DNA from: Mucilaginibacter sp. OK268 | GTDB taxonomy: Bacteria; Bacteroidota; Bacteroidia; Sphingobacteriales; Sphingobacteriaceae | DNA: 64,000 nucleotides | Direction: 5' to 3' | Assembly: GCF_900103125.1 (NCBI RefSeq) | Contig: NZ_FNJV01000003.1 | Location: 620,001 to 684,000, forward strand | Part shown: in pieces, positions 52,476 through 62,414 of the stretch | Layout of the letters: each line of letters starts with the position of its first letter | Numbering within the stretch: the stretch's first letter is position 1 | Notes under the pieces: generated by a model | Seen by the model: the letters and a program-made list of their open reading frames with translations, nothing else | Databases searched by the model: none | Told to the model about the DNA's origin: nothing | Made by a program: the position numbers and the translations under genes

Positions 52476-52742
52476 TTTTTAAAGTCTTAATTTTAACACT
52501 TTTTTACACAAAAACAGGGTAAAAACCGATCAAAAAGCACTCGTTTTTCATTCAAAACACCCGATTTTAACACTTTTTAACAAATTTCAACAAAGTTTTG
52601 AAAGGTTTAAAAAGTATTAAATATTTGATTATCAAATAACTACCCACTAAATGATCGATTTTGGGGCTTGTTTTTCCTTTAACAAAACAGCCCGGTTCTC
52701 TTGGGTTAAGAGTACCGGGCTGTGGTTTGTATAAATATACGA
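52476..52742. repeat. Two-copy AT-rich element with conserved hairpin, copy 2
   Basis: Second copy of the element at 4744-5006, same orientation. It has TTTTAAC boxes at 52491, 52565 and 52575, the shared AAAAACAGGGTAAAAAC at 52510-52526, the 48-base core at 52595-52642 (one difference), and the hairpin at 52687-52723. It lies upstream of the minus-strand gluzincin-like gene, so here it could be part of that gene's leader; copy 1 has no such relation. The adjoining gap 52387-52475 has nothing recognisable. Confidence 0.75.
52687..52723. other. Hairpin of the two-copy element, copy 2
   Basis: ACAGCCCGGT pairs with ACCGGGCTGT over ten bases, with an inner CTCTT/AAGAG pairing. The third pair is A-T here and G-C in copy 1. 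Confidence 0.75.
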
Positions 52743-52768
52743 AAAATTGTTGGGATGCGTGGTGGCGA

Positions 52769-52873
52769 CCTCACCCAACCCTCTCCAAAGGAGAGGGCTT
52801 TAAAATACTTTTTTTTAAATCTCCACCTGCGGGGGAGATTATTACATGAGGGCTTCGCCGTTTAGAGGGGGTT
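52769..52873. repeat. Palindromic repeat, family D, copy 4
   Basis: CCTCACCCAACCCTCTCC with CTCTCCAAAGGAGAG, then CTCCACCTGCGGGGGAG, then ATTACATGAGGGCTTCGCCG shared with 38606 apart from one base. It ends at the stop codon of the glycosidase gene at 52874. Confidence 0.7.
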
Positions 52874-54544
52874 TTACGCCCAGTTAAAATCTACCTCCCG
52901 ATTGTTTAGTTTCCATTTTTGGGGTTGCATGTTGTCCATCCAGTCCAGGGGTTCACCGATGGGTTGTACTTTGGCGGCCCGGGCAAAGGCTTGTTTTATG
53001 GCCGCTTTCTGTTCTGTGCCGAGAGCTTCGGGTTGGGCCGATATAAATAATGGGGCACCACTTCCGGCCAGCAGTTCCAGCCATTGTTTGTTGCGGCTCC
53101 AGGCAATGTCTGTGGTCAAGCCTACACAATCGCCATCCACGGCGTAAAATTTATCGTGCTGCGGCAAACGGAAAGCCAGCGTATTCACCCCCATTTTACG
53201 GGTACGCTCCCATTCGTGGCCACTGGTATCATCGCCAATACGGCACATCTCAAACACGCCTGCCGATAAATGGCTCATGGTATTACAACCGATAACGTAA
53301 ATACCATCCCCGGCAGCCTGGCGGATAGCGGCATACAGATCGTTGATGATCTCGGCGGTGGTTTTGCTGCGGTCGTTAAAATTCCAGCCGGGCGCAGTGA
53401 TGCTGTCCTTCATGCTGCCACCCCATCGGCCCGTAATATCATAGGTGCTAAAATCATGTTTCACCATATCATACCCCCATTGCTTGTACACATCAAAATT
53501 ATGTTTGATGCGAGCTATGTTCTCGGGGATGGTAGGATCGAGCACGGGATTTTTGGGATTATCACGACCGGAGATCTTTGGCGCGAGCAAACTGGCTTTT
53601 TCATCATGACGGGCACAAAGCGGGCGCATCCACAAACCGGGCCGCATGCCCAGCTGTTTGATCTCGTTGGCCAGCAGGTGCATGTCCTTGAATTTATCGT
53701 TAGGCTTGGAGAAATCATCGTTCCAGCCGCCATCTCCCGGCAACAAGGGCGAATAAGTTGCCCAACCCGCATCCACTACCGAAAAGGGGCGGTTATGCGT
53801 ATCGGTCACCAGCTCGGCCATCATGGCTGTTGTTTTTTTGATCAGATCAAAGGAGTTATTGCCATAGGCAAAATACCAGTCGTTAATACCATAGGCGGGC
53901 TGCTTGGGCAGGCGCGGATTAGGGCACATCATACCGCAAAACCTGCGGGTGGTATAAAAAGCGTTTTCGTCCGAGCGACCGTTTGTAGTAATAATATCAG
54001 CGGCATGCAACTGACGCGTACCTAATAATACCCCGTTACCGCCGGAATGCGTATCTAAAGTAAGTTCCAGGCTATCATTGGTCAATCCCCACCAGCAAAT
54101 ACTTTTACAGCCGGTTTTTACGCCGAAGCAGGCGGTTTGTTTATCGTCATGAATAATCACATACCAGGGGTTTTTAACATGATCGGGATTGGTTTTCCAT
54201 TGGAGGTCGCCATAGGAGCGTTCCCAATGATCACCCAGGAATTTGGAATTGGGCGACAAGTGATGTTTCCATTTCAGGCGCACCGCATTAAGCTGCTGTG
54301 TTGGCGAGCTAACCAATACGCCTTTGGCATTGCCAGTGCTTTTAAAACTAACGCTGATATCTTTATAGGTAAAGGCATTGCCGTTTGTACCCTTGAGCTT
54401 AAACCATTCCTCGCCGGATTGTGCCCAGACCTCGTCGGGAGCGTTGATAGCGGTGGTTTGGGTTGAGGTAGCATGGGTGATCCTACTAAAGAGTACAGCT
54501 GCGGTGGCCGCTGAAGAAAGTTTTAAAAAGTGTCGTCTTTGCAT
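52874..54544 (-). CDS. Tat-exported clan GH-D glycosidase (alpha-galactosidase-like)
   Basis: A 556-residue protein with a twin-arginine signal (MQRRHFLKLSSAATAAVLFS). The N-terminal beta-domain covers residues about 35-190. The barrel includes FSVVDAGWA, LGMRPGLWMRPL, DMVKHDFSTYDI with the likely nucleophile Asp364, and CRIGDDTSGHEWERTRKM with the likely acid/base. This is the GH27/GH36-like layout, but the motifs differ from ordinary alpha-galactosidases (HDF instead of WDC), so the sugar specificity is open. It is flanked by palindromic repeats on both sides and stands alone. Confidence 0.82.
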   Translation of the reverse strand: MQRRHFLKLSSAATAAVLFSRITHATSTQTTAINAPDEVWAQSGEEWFKLKGTNGNAFTYKDISVSFKSTGNAKGVLVSSPTQQLNAVRLKWKHHLSPNSKFLGDHWERSYGDLQWKTNPDHVKNPWYVIIHDDKQTACFGVKTGCKSICWWGLTNDSLELTLDTHSGGNGVLLGTRQLHAADIITTNGRSDENAFYTTRRFCGMMCPNPRLPKQPAYGINDWYFAYGNNSFDLIKKTTAMMAELVTDTHNRPFSVVDAGWATYSPLLPGDGGWNDDFSKPNDKFKDMHLLANEIKQLGMRPGLWMRPLCARHDEKASLLAPKISGRDNPKNPVLDPTIPENIARIKHNFDVYKQWGYDMVKHDFSTYDITGRWGGSMKDSITAPGWNFNDRSKTTAEIINDLYAAIRQAAGDGIYVIGCNTMSHLSAGVFEMCRIGDDTSGHEWERTRKMGVNTLAFRLPQHDKFYAVDGDCVGLTTDIAWSRNKQWLELLAGSGAPLFISAQPEALGTEQKAAIKQAFARAAKVQPIGEPLDWMDNMQPQKWKLNNREVDFNWA

Positions 54545-54962
54545 AGTTGTAAATTGGTATTACAACGTTACTAAAAGGATTCAGCTAATAAAAATATTTT
54601 GGGCGGAAAATAAAAAAGGCTGTCATGCTGAGCACCGTCGAAGCATGGCGGGCAGGCCTCTGCGCTCGACCCTTCGACGGAGCTCAGGGTGACAACCCCA
54701 CTGTTTTTTTAGTTCCCTCCCCACGGGAGGGGTGCGGAGGGATAGTGTTGTGGCAGGGAGGGGTTATATGCGTGATGCAAGTTTACATGGTTATGAAACC
54801 CCTTCCTCCCCTTCCCGAGGGAAGGAATCGCACAGAGCCCTGGCTTTTAATTGGGTGTTATGCTGAGCGACTACAGAGAATTAAAACAAAAAAGAGACGC
54901 ATGTGATGCGTCTCTACGATTAATTTTTGTAGAGACACATTACATGTGTCTCTTTGTTGAAT
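54545..54962. repeat. 418-base gap packed with repeats of families B, D and C
   Basis: In order: family B at 54618-54695 (TGTCATGCTGAGC...AGCTCAGGGTGACA), family D-like CTCCC/GGGAGG hairpins at 54713-54831, and family C at 54893-54954 (AAGAGACGCATGTGATGCGTC then AGAGACACATTACATGTGTC). Short open frames here are by-products of these repeats. Confidence 0.75.
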
Positions 54963-56264
54963 TTAACTATACTGTATCCTAAACTCCGTTTGCTTATCAG
55001 CTACAGTCTTGAGGCTGAATTCGAAACCATGGTTGAGCAATATCTCACGCACCAGGGTGAGGCCTATGCCCTGTCCATCTTTTTTGGTACTGAAAAATGG
55101 GGAGAACAGGTTGGCATGTTCAGCAGAGTTAATACCCTTGCCGGTATCCGTGATCACCAACAGGCGCTTGGCAGGGATGATGGTAAATTTCACTGTACCT
55201 CCATCTTCTATAGCCTCCACAGCGTTTTTTACAATATTGATGAATGCCTGCTCCAGTTGCTGCTCATCGGCCTGGATACGGATCTCATCAGCGGGTAGTT
55301 CCATTTCAAATACCACGTTATTTTCGCGGGCTTTGGCGCTCATGAGCGTAGCTACCGAATTGATTATTTTTTGCAGTACGATGGGTTGCTTGTTGGCTGG
55401 CGGCAGTTTCACCAGGTCGGCAAAGTTGCGCATAAAATGGTTCAGGTTCTGGTTGCGGTCCATAGCTACCTGCAAGGCATCTTTCAGCACATCAAACTCG
55501 TGCCCTTCCCAAAGCTGATCGGTATGCATGGCCGATTGCATAATGGAATTTACCGGCCCAATGGTATTATTCACTTCATGCGCCATCATCCTGATTACTT
55601 TGCCATAAACCTTTTTCTCGGCAGCCAGGATCTCGGCGGTCAGGTCCTCGATCATGATAAAATGCCGGGAGAATCCCCTATCCACAAAGTGCGATTTTTG
55701 CAGCTTGAACGAGCTAATCCCATCAACCCTGGCCACTACCGTTTCGCCTGATTGTAGTTCCCTGATCTGTTGCATCAAGGGGTGGTCGAGTTCATAAATG
55801 GAGTACCCTTTCAGGCTTTCTTCGGTAACCGACAGTAATTGCAAGGCCTTAGGATTTACCTGCTGGATCCGGCTGTCATAATCCAGGATAATGATGCCCG
55901 TTGGCGAAGTGTATATCAGTTTCTCTAAAAAAAAATGCTGCTGCTCCTGCATGGTACGTTCCTTTCTTAACTCATCCATCATCCGGTTATACACCTCAAT
56001 CAGTTCATCAACCTCATGTTTACCCGTTGATATCAGTTTTACGTTAAAATCCTTGTCCTTAATGGCATCTACGCCCTGCATCAATAGTTTAAGGGGTTGT
56101 ATCAACTGGCGGTAAAGCTGCCAGGCTATAATGGCCGAAATGATAACAACTACTTCCGAGGCGATGAAGAATATTTTGTTATCGCTGAAAATAAAGTAAG
56201 TGAGCACCAGCGTTAACAGGTGCAGTATAACTACAAATAAAATATATTTAGTCCTCAGCTTCAT
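54963..56264 (-). CDS. NtrY-like sensor histidine kinase
   Basis: A 433-residue kinase with two membrane helices at the N-terminus (residues about 7-48), a HAMP linker, a PAS domain (about 110-200), and the phosphorylation site in MMAHEVNNTIGPVNS (His229). The ATPase domain has FINIVKNAVEAIEDGG, ITDTGKGI and GQGIGLTLVREILLNHG. The very short periplasmic part suggests it senses the membrane or a cytoplasmic signal through PAS. It overlaps the sigma-54 activator gene by 17 bases and is its cognate kinase. Confidence 0.93.
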   Translation of the reverse strand: MKLRTKYILFVVILHLLTLVLTYFIFSDNKIFFIASEVVVIISAIIAWQLYRQLIQPLKLLMQGVDAIKDKDFNVKLISTGKHEVDELIEVYNRMMDELRKERTMQEQQHFFLEKLIYTSPTGIIILDYDSRIQQVNPKALQLLSVTEESLKGYSIYELDHPLMQQIRELQSGETVVARVDGISSFKLQKSHFVDRGFSRHFIMIEDLTAEILAAEKKVYGKVIRMMAHEVNNTIGPVNSIMQSAMHTDQLWEGHEFDVLKDALQVAMDRNQNLNHFMRNFADLVKLPPANKQPIVLQKIINSVATLMSAKARENNVVFEMELPADEIRIQADEQQLEQAFINIVKNAVEAIEDGGTVKFTIIPAKRLLVITDTGKGINSAEHANLFSPFFSTKKDGQGIGLTLVREILLNHGFEFSLKTVADKQTEFRIQYS

Positions 56265-57621
56265 CGTAAGGGATCTGGTATTTATCTAAGCGGCGGTACA
56301 GTGCGCTGCGCGTGAGGCCCAGCGCGGCGGCGGCCCGGCTTATTTTATTTTTATGATGATCCATAGCACGTTTGATCATCTCTACTTCCACCTCTTCCAG
56401 CGTGAGGGTACCTACGCCAGGCAGCTGCATATTACCTTTTTTTACCGGCGAAAGCTCCAGCTGCGAGCGGAAGTCATCAATACCCAACTCATCCTTTTTA
56501 CTCACCAGGATGGAGCGTTCCACCAGGTTTTTGAGCTGCCTGATATTGCCCGGCAGCGGCAATTGCTGCAGCCATTTCATGGCACCTGGCGCTACGGATA
56601 ACTTTGGCCGATTGTAGATATCCTTTAAGTTATTGATAAAAAACTCCACCAGCAAAGGGATATCCTTCGGCCTGTCGCGCAGGGCGGGCAGGTAAACTGT
56701 GATAAGGTTGATGCGGTAAAGCAGGTCCTCGCGAAAAGTACTCTTGCTCACCATTTCGTTGAGATTTTTGTTGGTGGCACACACTATGCGCACATCAACT
56801 GTTTTGGTGCGACTGCTGCCCAATACCTCATAGGTACGATCCTGCAATACACGCAGCAGCTTTACCTGGCTGCTGGCATCCAGATCGCCAATCTCATCCA
56901 AAAATATGGTGCCTTTGTTGGCCATTTCAAAACGACCGATCCTATCAAACCGGGCATCGGTAAAAGCGCCCCGGATATGGCCAAACATCTCGCTTTCAAA
57001 CAGTGAGGTACTGATACCACCCAGGTTCACTTTGATAAATGGCTTGTTACGCCTCAGGCTGTTTTGGTGGATAGCTTCGGCAATCAACTCCTTGCCGGTG
57101 CCGCTTTCGCCCATAATGAGTACTGAGGCATCTGTTTGGGCCACACGACCAATGGTTTCCAGTATATCCAGCATTTTAGGGTCCTCCCCTATAATATGCT
57201 GAAAGTTATAGCTTTTGTCGAGCTGTTTGCGGGTACGGTGTTCGGCCTTATTGCCTTGCAGATCGAGCAGGGTTTTAACGGACTGTACCAGGTGCTCATT
57301 ACTCCAGGGCTTATTAATAAAGTCGCTGGCGCCTATTTTCATACCGGCTACGGCCAATTCAATACTGCCCCAGCCGGTTATCAGTATCACCGGTATAGCG
57401 CTGTTGATCTGCTTTATTTTGGCCAGCAGATCAAGGCCTTCCTTACCCGAAGTATCTATCGAAAAATTAAGATCGAGCACGATCAACTCCGGGTTTTGCT
57501 TCCGGATAACTTTCAAAGCCTCGGCCGGGGTTTCGGTACATTGTACCTCGTAACCTTCGCCTTTCAGCAACAGCATCAGCGAGGTACGTACCGCTAAATC
57601 ATCATCAATAACCAATATCAT
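56248..57621 (-). CDS. Sigma-54-dependent response regulator (NtrC family)
   Basis: A 457-residue activator. The receiver domain has Asp50 in LIVLDLNFS. The AAA+ domain has Walker A GESGTGKELIAEA, the sigma-54 contact loop GAFTDARFDRIG (GAFTDA in place of the classical GAFTGA) and Walker B GTIFLDEIGDL. A Fis-type helix-turn-helix (ISRAAAALGLTRSALYRRLD) ends the protein. It sits at the end of the efflux operon, 21 bases after the permease gene, and a matching sigma-54 promoter precedes the first gene of that operon. Self-activation is therefore likely. Confidence 0.95.
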   Translation of the reverse strand: MILVIDDDLAVRTSLMLLLKGEGYEVQCTETPAEALKVIRKQNPELIVLDLNFSIDTSGKEGLDLLAKIKQINSAIPVILITGWGSIELAVAGMKIGASDFINKPWSNEHLVQSVKTLLDLQGNKAEHRTRKQLDKSYNFQHIIGEDPKMLDILETIGRVAQTDASVLIMGESGTGKELIAEAIHQNSLRRNKPFIKVNLGGISTSLFESEMFGHIRGAFTDARFDRIGRFEMANKGTIFLDEIGDLDASSQVKLLRVLQDRTYEVLGSSRTKTVDVRIVCATNKNLNEMVSKSTFREDLLYRINLITVYLPALRDRPKDIPLLVEFFINNLKDIYNRPKLSVAPGAMKWLQQLPLPGNIRQLKNLVERSILVSKKDELGIDDFRSQLELSPVKKGNMQLPGVGTLTLEEVEVEMIKRAMDHHKNKISRAAAALGLTRSALYRRLDKYQIPYDEAED

Positions 57622-57642
57622 AACAGCAGGTTAATATCGTAA

Positions 57643-58833
57643 TTATTCTTCATGTAAAGCCACTGCCGGATAAATTGCCGCGGCCTGCCTGCCCGGATAT
57701 AAGGAGCATACAAATACAAGTAAGTAAATGAATATGATAGCCAGCAACATAGCAGAAATATAAATCCCTGCCGACAGATCAAAAACATTAAGCAAAGGGA
57801 ATTGCACAGCAAAAAATGATCCCACAATTAAGGATAAAGTAGCCAGGATCATGGATTCATAAATAAGCTGCGACGATACCGCATTGCCGCTGGCGCCAAC
57901 TGCCCGGCGTAAACCTATTTCGCCCCGGCGCTGGTTAATATTATACCAGAGTACACCAAAAAGCCCCAGCGCAACGTTAATGACCAAAAAACCTCCCACT
58001 ATGCTCAGCACAATCATGGGTATCAACGTAAAGTAATTGATGCTTGTACGTTTATTAGTCAGATGCTCTATCTCTATGTTTGAGTCTTTCATGTAATTGG
58101 CCATGGTTTTATATAAGCGTCCCTCAAAGGCAGCACTGACACCTGGTACAACCTGCACCATAATCTTACCAAACCAACGGAGCGAACCGGTGTCTGCCCG
58201 TTGATAGAGCCCTAAACCAGCAGGTGCATAATCGCCTTTCACTTTAATACTTTGTACTACCCCTATCACCCTCATCATTTTATCTTTATCATCACCATTA
58301 ACAATTAATTGGCCTACGGCAGTTCCCTTACCAAACAATTGTTCTTTAGTGTCACTATTGATCACGATAGGCTTATCTTTAGCGACTACATCAGTTTTGT
58401 TAAACCAGCGCCCCTCCAATACCTGCATGTTCATAGTAGCCTGGTAACTGTCATCGGCCGTATAAAAGTTCATATGGTAGAATTCTTTTTTATGATAAGT
58501 GACACGGCCTTGCGACATATTATTGCTAAAAGGGGTATTAAAGCTACAAAAGCTCAGTTCCCGCACCTCGGGCATGGCTTTGATGCTCTTGCGTAAAATT
58601 CCATAGTAGTTATTAAGCGAGTCGGCATTTTTTGTTTGGTAAGCGTTGTTATAGCTTATTACCCATACGTTTTGATACTCAAAACCCATCGGTTTTTTAT
58701 AATTATCGTAATAATACACCAGCAGTGTAAATACCGCGAACAACACCAGGAACGAGAATAACATCTCGGTCATGAGCAAAAAGTTCTGTTTCTTTTTGTT
58801 CCAGATCAGTTTAAATAAATGCTTAAACATCAT
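57643..58833 (-). CDS. MacB-like ABC permease, second
   Basis: A 396-residue permease: one N-terminal helix, a periplasmic MacB-type core domain (about residues 50-270) and three C-terminal helices with the FtsX domain (NINQRRGEIGLRRAVGAS). It forms a heterodimer with the permease encoded at 58861, using the ATPase encoded at 60113. Such machines couple ATP hydrolysis to mechanical transfer across the periplasm. The substrate is unknown. The gap to its partner gene is 27 bases. Confidence 0.92.
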   Translation of the reverse strand: MMFKHLFKLIWNKKKQNFLLMTEMLFSFLVLFAVFTLLVYYYDNYKKPMGFEYQNVWVISYNNAYQTKNADSLNNYYGILRKSIKAMPEVRELSFCSFNTPFSNNMSQGRVTYHKKEFYHMNFYTADDSYQATMNMQVLEGRWFNKTDVVAKDKPIVINSDTKEQLFGKGTAVGQLIVNGDDKDKMMRVIGVVQSIKVKGDYAPAGLGLYQRADTGSLRWFGKIMVQVVPGVSAAFEGRLYKTMANYMKDSNIEIEHLTNKRTSINYFTLIPMIVLSIVGGFLVINVALGLFGVLWYNINQRRGEIGLRRAVGASGNAVSSQLIYESMILATLSLIVGSFFAVQFPLLNVFDLSAGIYISAMLLAIIFIYLLVFVCSLYPGRQAAAIYPAVALHEE

Positions 58834-58860
58834 ATCGTGATTTAAATGATTTAATAATAT

Positions 58861-60090
58861 TTATTGCGCCTTTAAAGCGGTTACTACATTGAGTTTTGAC
58901 ATGCGCCATGCCGGGTAAACCCCCGATAGCAGGCCAAAGAAAAAACAAACCAACAAGCCAATACCCAGCACCGTAAAATTGATGGACAGTACCAGGTTGG
59001 GGATCAAATGAAAACTATTTATAACCTGGATGGCAATGAATGACAACACTACGCCAATAAGTCCGCCCAGCAACGTAAGGATAATATTCTCTACCAGAAA
59101 CTGGTAAACCAGCGTACCGGATGATGCCCCAAACGCCTTGCGTACACCAATTTCTGATGAACGCTCCATGATACGGGTAATATTGATATTCACCAGGTTA
59201 AGTGTGGGTAGCACAGTTACCAGCAAAACAAATATGGTTATGATGATAAGTACAATGGTTACACCAGACATATTATCGTTACCGGTATTTACATAACTCC
59301 TGAAGTACGACTCGGCATGGCTGCTCATTTTGTTGTATTCCTTACTTTCCATAGGTATGCGGCGCATCATGGCATCGTATTCATCGCTCATGCGCGGTAC
59401 ATCGGTTGTTGAACTGGCCAGCATTACAGCGGTAAAATCCCCCAGATACCCACGCCCTTTTTTGTAATCGTTTTTTGATACGGTGTAGGGCAGATATATA
59501 TCACTGTACAAATTATAACTGGTTATCGGTACGTTTTTCACTACACCAATTACCCGGTATTTTACATTATCGGCCTCAATATATTTACCAATTACAGATG
59601 GGATATCGCCAAAGTATTCACTTTTCATGTCCTCAGATATCACTGCTACTTTATCTGCATTATCAATCTGTAGTTTATTGAAAGCTTTGCCTTCGATAAA
59701 ATCATACTCCATAATGTCCCAGTAATCGGCATTGGTGTATTTGTAGTTTACAGCCAATTTTTTATTGTTGACATAAGTATTGGTGCCTGCAAAACTTGTG
59801 GATATGCCCAGTTTAACGGGCGTTTTTAAGCTCCCCACAAAGTGAGTTAGAAAATAATAAGATGGGGTGCTGGAACTTTGTCCGTCTTTACCTGATTCCT
59901 GAAGGCGTGTAACATACAGCGAACGATCGCGTTTCCTGTCGGGGTAACTGTCGCCTACAACCTTGTCGATAAAAGAGGTAAGCACCAGCAATATGGTGAG
60001 CGTAAAACTGATACCAAACAGACTGATAAAGGTGAAGAATTTTCTGCGCCTTAATACCGCTATGGCTATTTTGAAATAATTTTTAAGCAT
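58861..60090 (-). CDS. MacB-like ABC permease, first
   Basis: A 409-residue permease with the same architecture as the 57643 gene: a helix at the N-terminus, a periplasmic core, and an FtsX domain with RIMERSSEIGVRKAFGASSG, then two more helices ending in GVYPAWRMSKLNVVTALKAQ. The last motif is the standard MacB/LolC terminus. It lies 22 bases after the ATPase gene. Confidence 0.93.
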   Translation of the reverse strand: MLKNYFKIAIAVLRRRKFFTFISLFGISFTLTILLVLTSFIDKVVGDSYPDRKRDRSLYVTRLQESGKDGQSSSTPSYYFLTHFVGSLKTPVKLGISTSFAGTNTYVNNKKLAVNYKYTNADYWDIMEYDFIEGKAFNKLQIDNADKVAVISEDMKSEYFGDIPSVIGKYIEADNVKYRVIGVVKNVPITSYNLYSDIYLPYTVSKNDYKKGRGYLGDFTAVMLASSTTDVPRMSDEYDAMMRRIPMESKEYNKMSSHAESYFRSYVNTGNDNMSGVTIVLIIITIFVLLVTVLPTLNLVNINITRIMERSSEIGVRKAFGASSGTLVYQFLVENIILTLLGGLIGVVLSFIAIQVINSFHLIPNLVLSINFTVLGIGLLVCFFFGLLSGVYPAWRMSKLNVVTALKAQ

Positions 60091-60112
60091 GATCTAAATT
60101 CTAAACGATTAA

Positions 60113-60778
60113 TTACTGAACCTGCGAACCATCGAATAAGCGCACCAACCGGTGAGTTTTATGGGCCATATTTTCATCGTGTGTTACCATTACAATAGTT
60201 GTACCCTCGTTGCGGTTCAGGTTGATGAGGATGTCCATGATCTCGTTGCCCATGGCGCTGTCCAGGTTACCGGTAGGCTCATCGGCCAAAATAATTTCCG
60301 GGCGGCCCACAATGGCACGGGCTATAGCCACACGCTGTCGCTGCCCACCCGATAGCTGCGTAGGGAAATGCTTGATACGGTTAGATAATCCTACTTTCTC
60401 CAATGCTTCGGTAGCCAGCATTTTGCGTTCTTTGGCTGTTGTGTTACGATATAACAAGGGCAGCTCTACATTGTCCAACACCTGCAGATCGTTAATGAGG
60501 TGATAGCTCTGAAAAATAAAACCCAGTTTCTGGTTCCTGAACTGCGCCAGTTGCTTGTCAGACAAATGATCGGTCTTTTGATCGCTTATCTTGATATCGC
60601 CTTTTGATGGTGTATCCAGCAGGCCCATGATATTCAGCAGCGTACTTTTGCCGCAGCCCGAAGGCCCCATGATTGATAAAAATTCACCTTTGGCTATATC
60701 AAGGCTGATGCTGTTGAGGGCCAGTGTTTCTATAGTGTCTGTACGGTACACTTTTTCGATGTTTTGTAAACGGATCAT
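60113..60778 (-). CDS. ABC transporter ATPase (LolD/MacB type)
   Basis: A 221-residue ATPase: Walker A GPSGCGKST (residues 37-45), signature LSGGQRQRVAIARAI, Walker B IILADEPTGNLD and switch histidine in MVTHDENMA. The short length and TDTIETLALNSISL start are typical of LolD/MacB-type ATPases acting with FtsX-fold permeases. It energises the two permeases that follow. The region upstream (60786-60900) is a word-like repeat patch, not a clear promoter. Confidence 0.95.
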   Translation of the reverse strand: MIRLQNIEKVYRTDTIETLALNSISLDIAKGEFLSIMGPSGCGKSTLLNIMGLLDTPSKGDIKISDQKTDHLSDKQLAQFRNQKLGFIFQSYHLINDLQVLDNVELPLLYRNTTAKERKMLATEALEKVGLSNRIKHFPTQLSGGQRQRVAIARAIVGRPEIILADEPTGNLDSAMGNEIMDILINLNRNEGTTIVMVTHDENMAHKTHRLVRLFDGSQVQ

Positions 60779-60785
60779 ATCTTTT

Positions 60786-60900
60786 TAATTTTGAATTATT
60801 GATTTTTGAATTAGTGATAAGGTTTAGATTAATTATTGAATTACTGATTTAGTGAATTATTGATTTATTTTTATTTTTTGACTTCTAACTTTTGACTTAA
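60786..60900. repeat. Word-like repeats built from GAATTATTGATTT units
   Basis: About seven imperfect copies of GAATTATTGATTT or GAATTAGTGATAA fill the gap between the TolC-like gene and the ABC ATPase gene, ending with TTTTGACTTCTAACTTTTGAC. It is the same style of patch as at 21957 and 32525, with different words. Confidence 0.65.
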
Positions 60901-60902
60901 AT

Positions 60903-62360
60903 CTACTGATAGCTAATCTTATGGTTGCTTTCAAAATCATATAATGACAGCTGGCGTAGCTGGTAATAGGCTCCCCAGAAATCCCGGAGCGAGGTGATAT
61001 AATCGCGCTTGGCCGCATCATTATCGCGAAAGGCTATACTCAGGTCGGTAATGCTCAGGTCGCCCAGCACGTAGCGTTCGCGGGCTATTTTGTATTTTTC
61101 TGAGGCTATGCTGTCGGCCTCGGCGGTATACACCAGTTGTTCCTTCATCATATTAAAAAGCGATACCTGTGTAAATATTCCCTGCTTAAAATTTTGCTTA
61201 TCCTGCTCCACCGTGTACTCCATAAGTTGTTGGTTGGCCAATGCTGTTTGGGTACGTGATTTTGACCTGCCCCAATCCAATATAGGTACAGACAGCGTTA
61301 ACTGTATTATCTGTTGGTTTTGCGGATTATTATATAACCCCGGGATACTGCTGGCCGTATTTGAAAAACCCAGGTTAGCGTTAAGGGTGGCTTTCAGGCC
61401 GGTTTCGCCTTTAGCTTTGGCCACATCCCTTTTGGCTTCGGCTATACGCCTTAAAAAGCCTATAGCGTCTGAGCGGTTGGCATAAGCCTCGGCCAAAACT
61501 TTGTCTGAGGTAACGTTCATCTGGCTGATATTTTCTGGTATCACCAACACAATTTTGCTATCATCCTCCTGCCCTATATAGCTGCGAAGATTAAGGGTAG
61601 TAGTTTCTATATCGCGTTTGGCGGTACCTACGGCTTTTTTGGCATTAATGAGTTCCAGCTGCAATTGTAATATTTCATTTTTTGACACCTTCCCTAACTC
61701 AAATTTGATATTGGTTATCGTCATTATTTTTTGAGTGTTGGTATAGTTGGTTTCGGCAATGTGCAAGTTAACTTGTGCCAGCAACAGATCAAAAAAATAA
61801 CCCTCAACCGTAACAGCTATATTTTCCTGGTCTTCAATATACTTCTGTTTACTCTCGTTGTATTTTAGCGGCTCAATTTTTTTATCCCACTTGAGCTGGT
61901 TAAACTGAAAAAGCGGCTGTGTATAAGCAATACTATATGGAACACCATTATATAATGCATTGTGCCTGTCGAAATCAGTAAAACGCTGCAGCTGGGTTCT
62001 GCCGTAAATGGTGCCACCTGTAGCGGTAATGCTCTGGCTAAAATCAAGCTGCAATTGTGAATTATCATTATGCACAGGCTGAAACAATATGGTACCATCG
62101 GGCTGAAACACCTGTGAAAAAGTTTTTTGGTAATCGGGCAAAGTACCGCTCAGCGCCAGCTGCGGCTGGTAGTTTGATTTATAGGTGCGATATTCCCAGT
62201 ATTTGGTTTCGCGTAAGGTAGCGGCCTGTTTGGCGGCTATAGAGTTTGCCTTGGCCATTTCAACCACCTGCTGCAGGGTTAGCCGCAGCGTATCGCTGTT
62301 ACTGCGGCCAAATGCCCCTGCGCTCATGGTCAACAAACTTATGATGTATAAAATTTTCAT
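60903..62360 (-). CDS. TolC-family outer-membrane channel
   Basis: A 485-residue outer-membrane efflux protein with a signal peptide (SAGAFGRS). Long coiled-coil helices alternate with short strands, and TolC repeats are visible from LTLQQVVEMAKANSIAAKQA and again at LANQQLMEYTVEQDKQNFKQ. VSVPILDWGRSKSRTQTAL and ERYVLGDLSITDLSIA are typical blocks. It provides the exit duct for the pump. It follows the adaptor gene after 54 bases, which contain half of a family A repeat. Confidence 0.93.
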   Translation of the reverse strand: MKILYIISLLTMSAGAFGRSNSDTLRLTLQQVVEMAKANSIAAKQAATLRETKYWEYRTYKSNYQPQLALSGTLPDYQKTFSQVFQPDGTILFQPVHNDNSQLQLDFSQSITATGGTIYGRTQLQRFTDFDRHNALYNGVPYSIAYTQPLFQFNQLKWDKKIEPLKYNESKQKYIEDQENIAVTVEGYFFDLLLAQVNLHIAETNYTNTQKIMTITNIKFELGKVSKNEILQLQLELINAKKAVGTAKRDIETTTLNLRSYIGQEDDSKIVLVIPENISQMNVTSDKVLAEAYANRSDAIGFLRRIAEAKRDVAKAKGETGLKATLNANLGFSNTASSIPGLYNNPQNQQIIQLTLSVPILDWGRSKSRTQTALANQQLMEYTVEQDKQNFKQGIFTQVSLFNMMKEQLVYTAEADSIASEKYKIARERYVLGDLSITDLSIAFRDNDAAKRDYITSLRDFWGAYYQLRQLSLYDFESNHKISYQ

Positions 62361-62373
62361 TCTGTTATTCTAA

Positions 62374-62404
62374 GCGTCGTTGCTTCGTGCCTCGCAATGA
62401 CGTG
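62374..62404. repeat. Half of a family A palindromic repeat
   Basis: CGTTGCTTCGTGCCTCGCAATGACG corresponds to one arm of the elements at 6959 and 25376. It lies between the adaptor and TolC-like genes of one operon. Confidence 0.65.
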
Positions 62405-62414
62405 TCTCTTTATC

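Noticed and set aside
54618..54954. Short open frames between the GH-D gene and the kinase gene
   Set aside because: They are made of palindromic repeat sequence and have no coding character.
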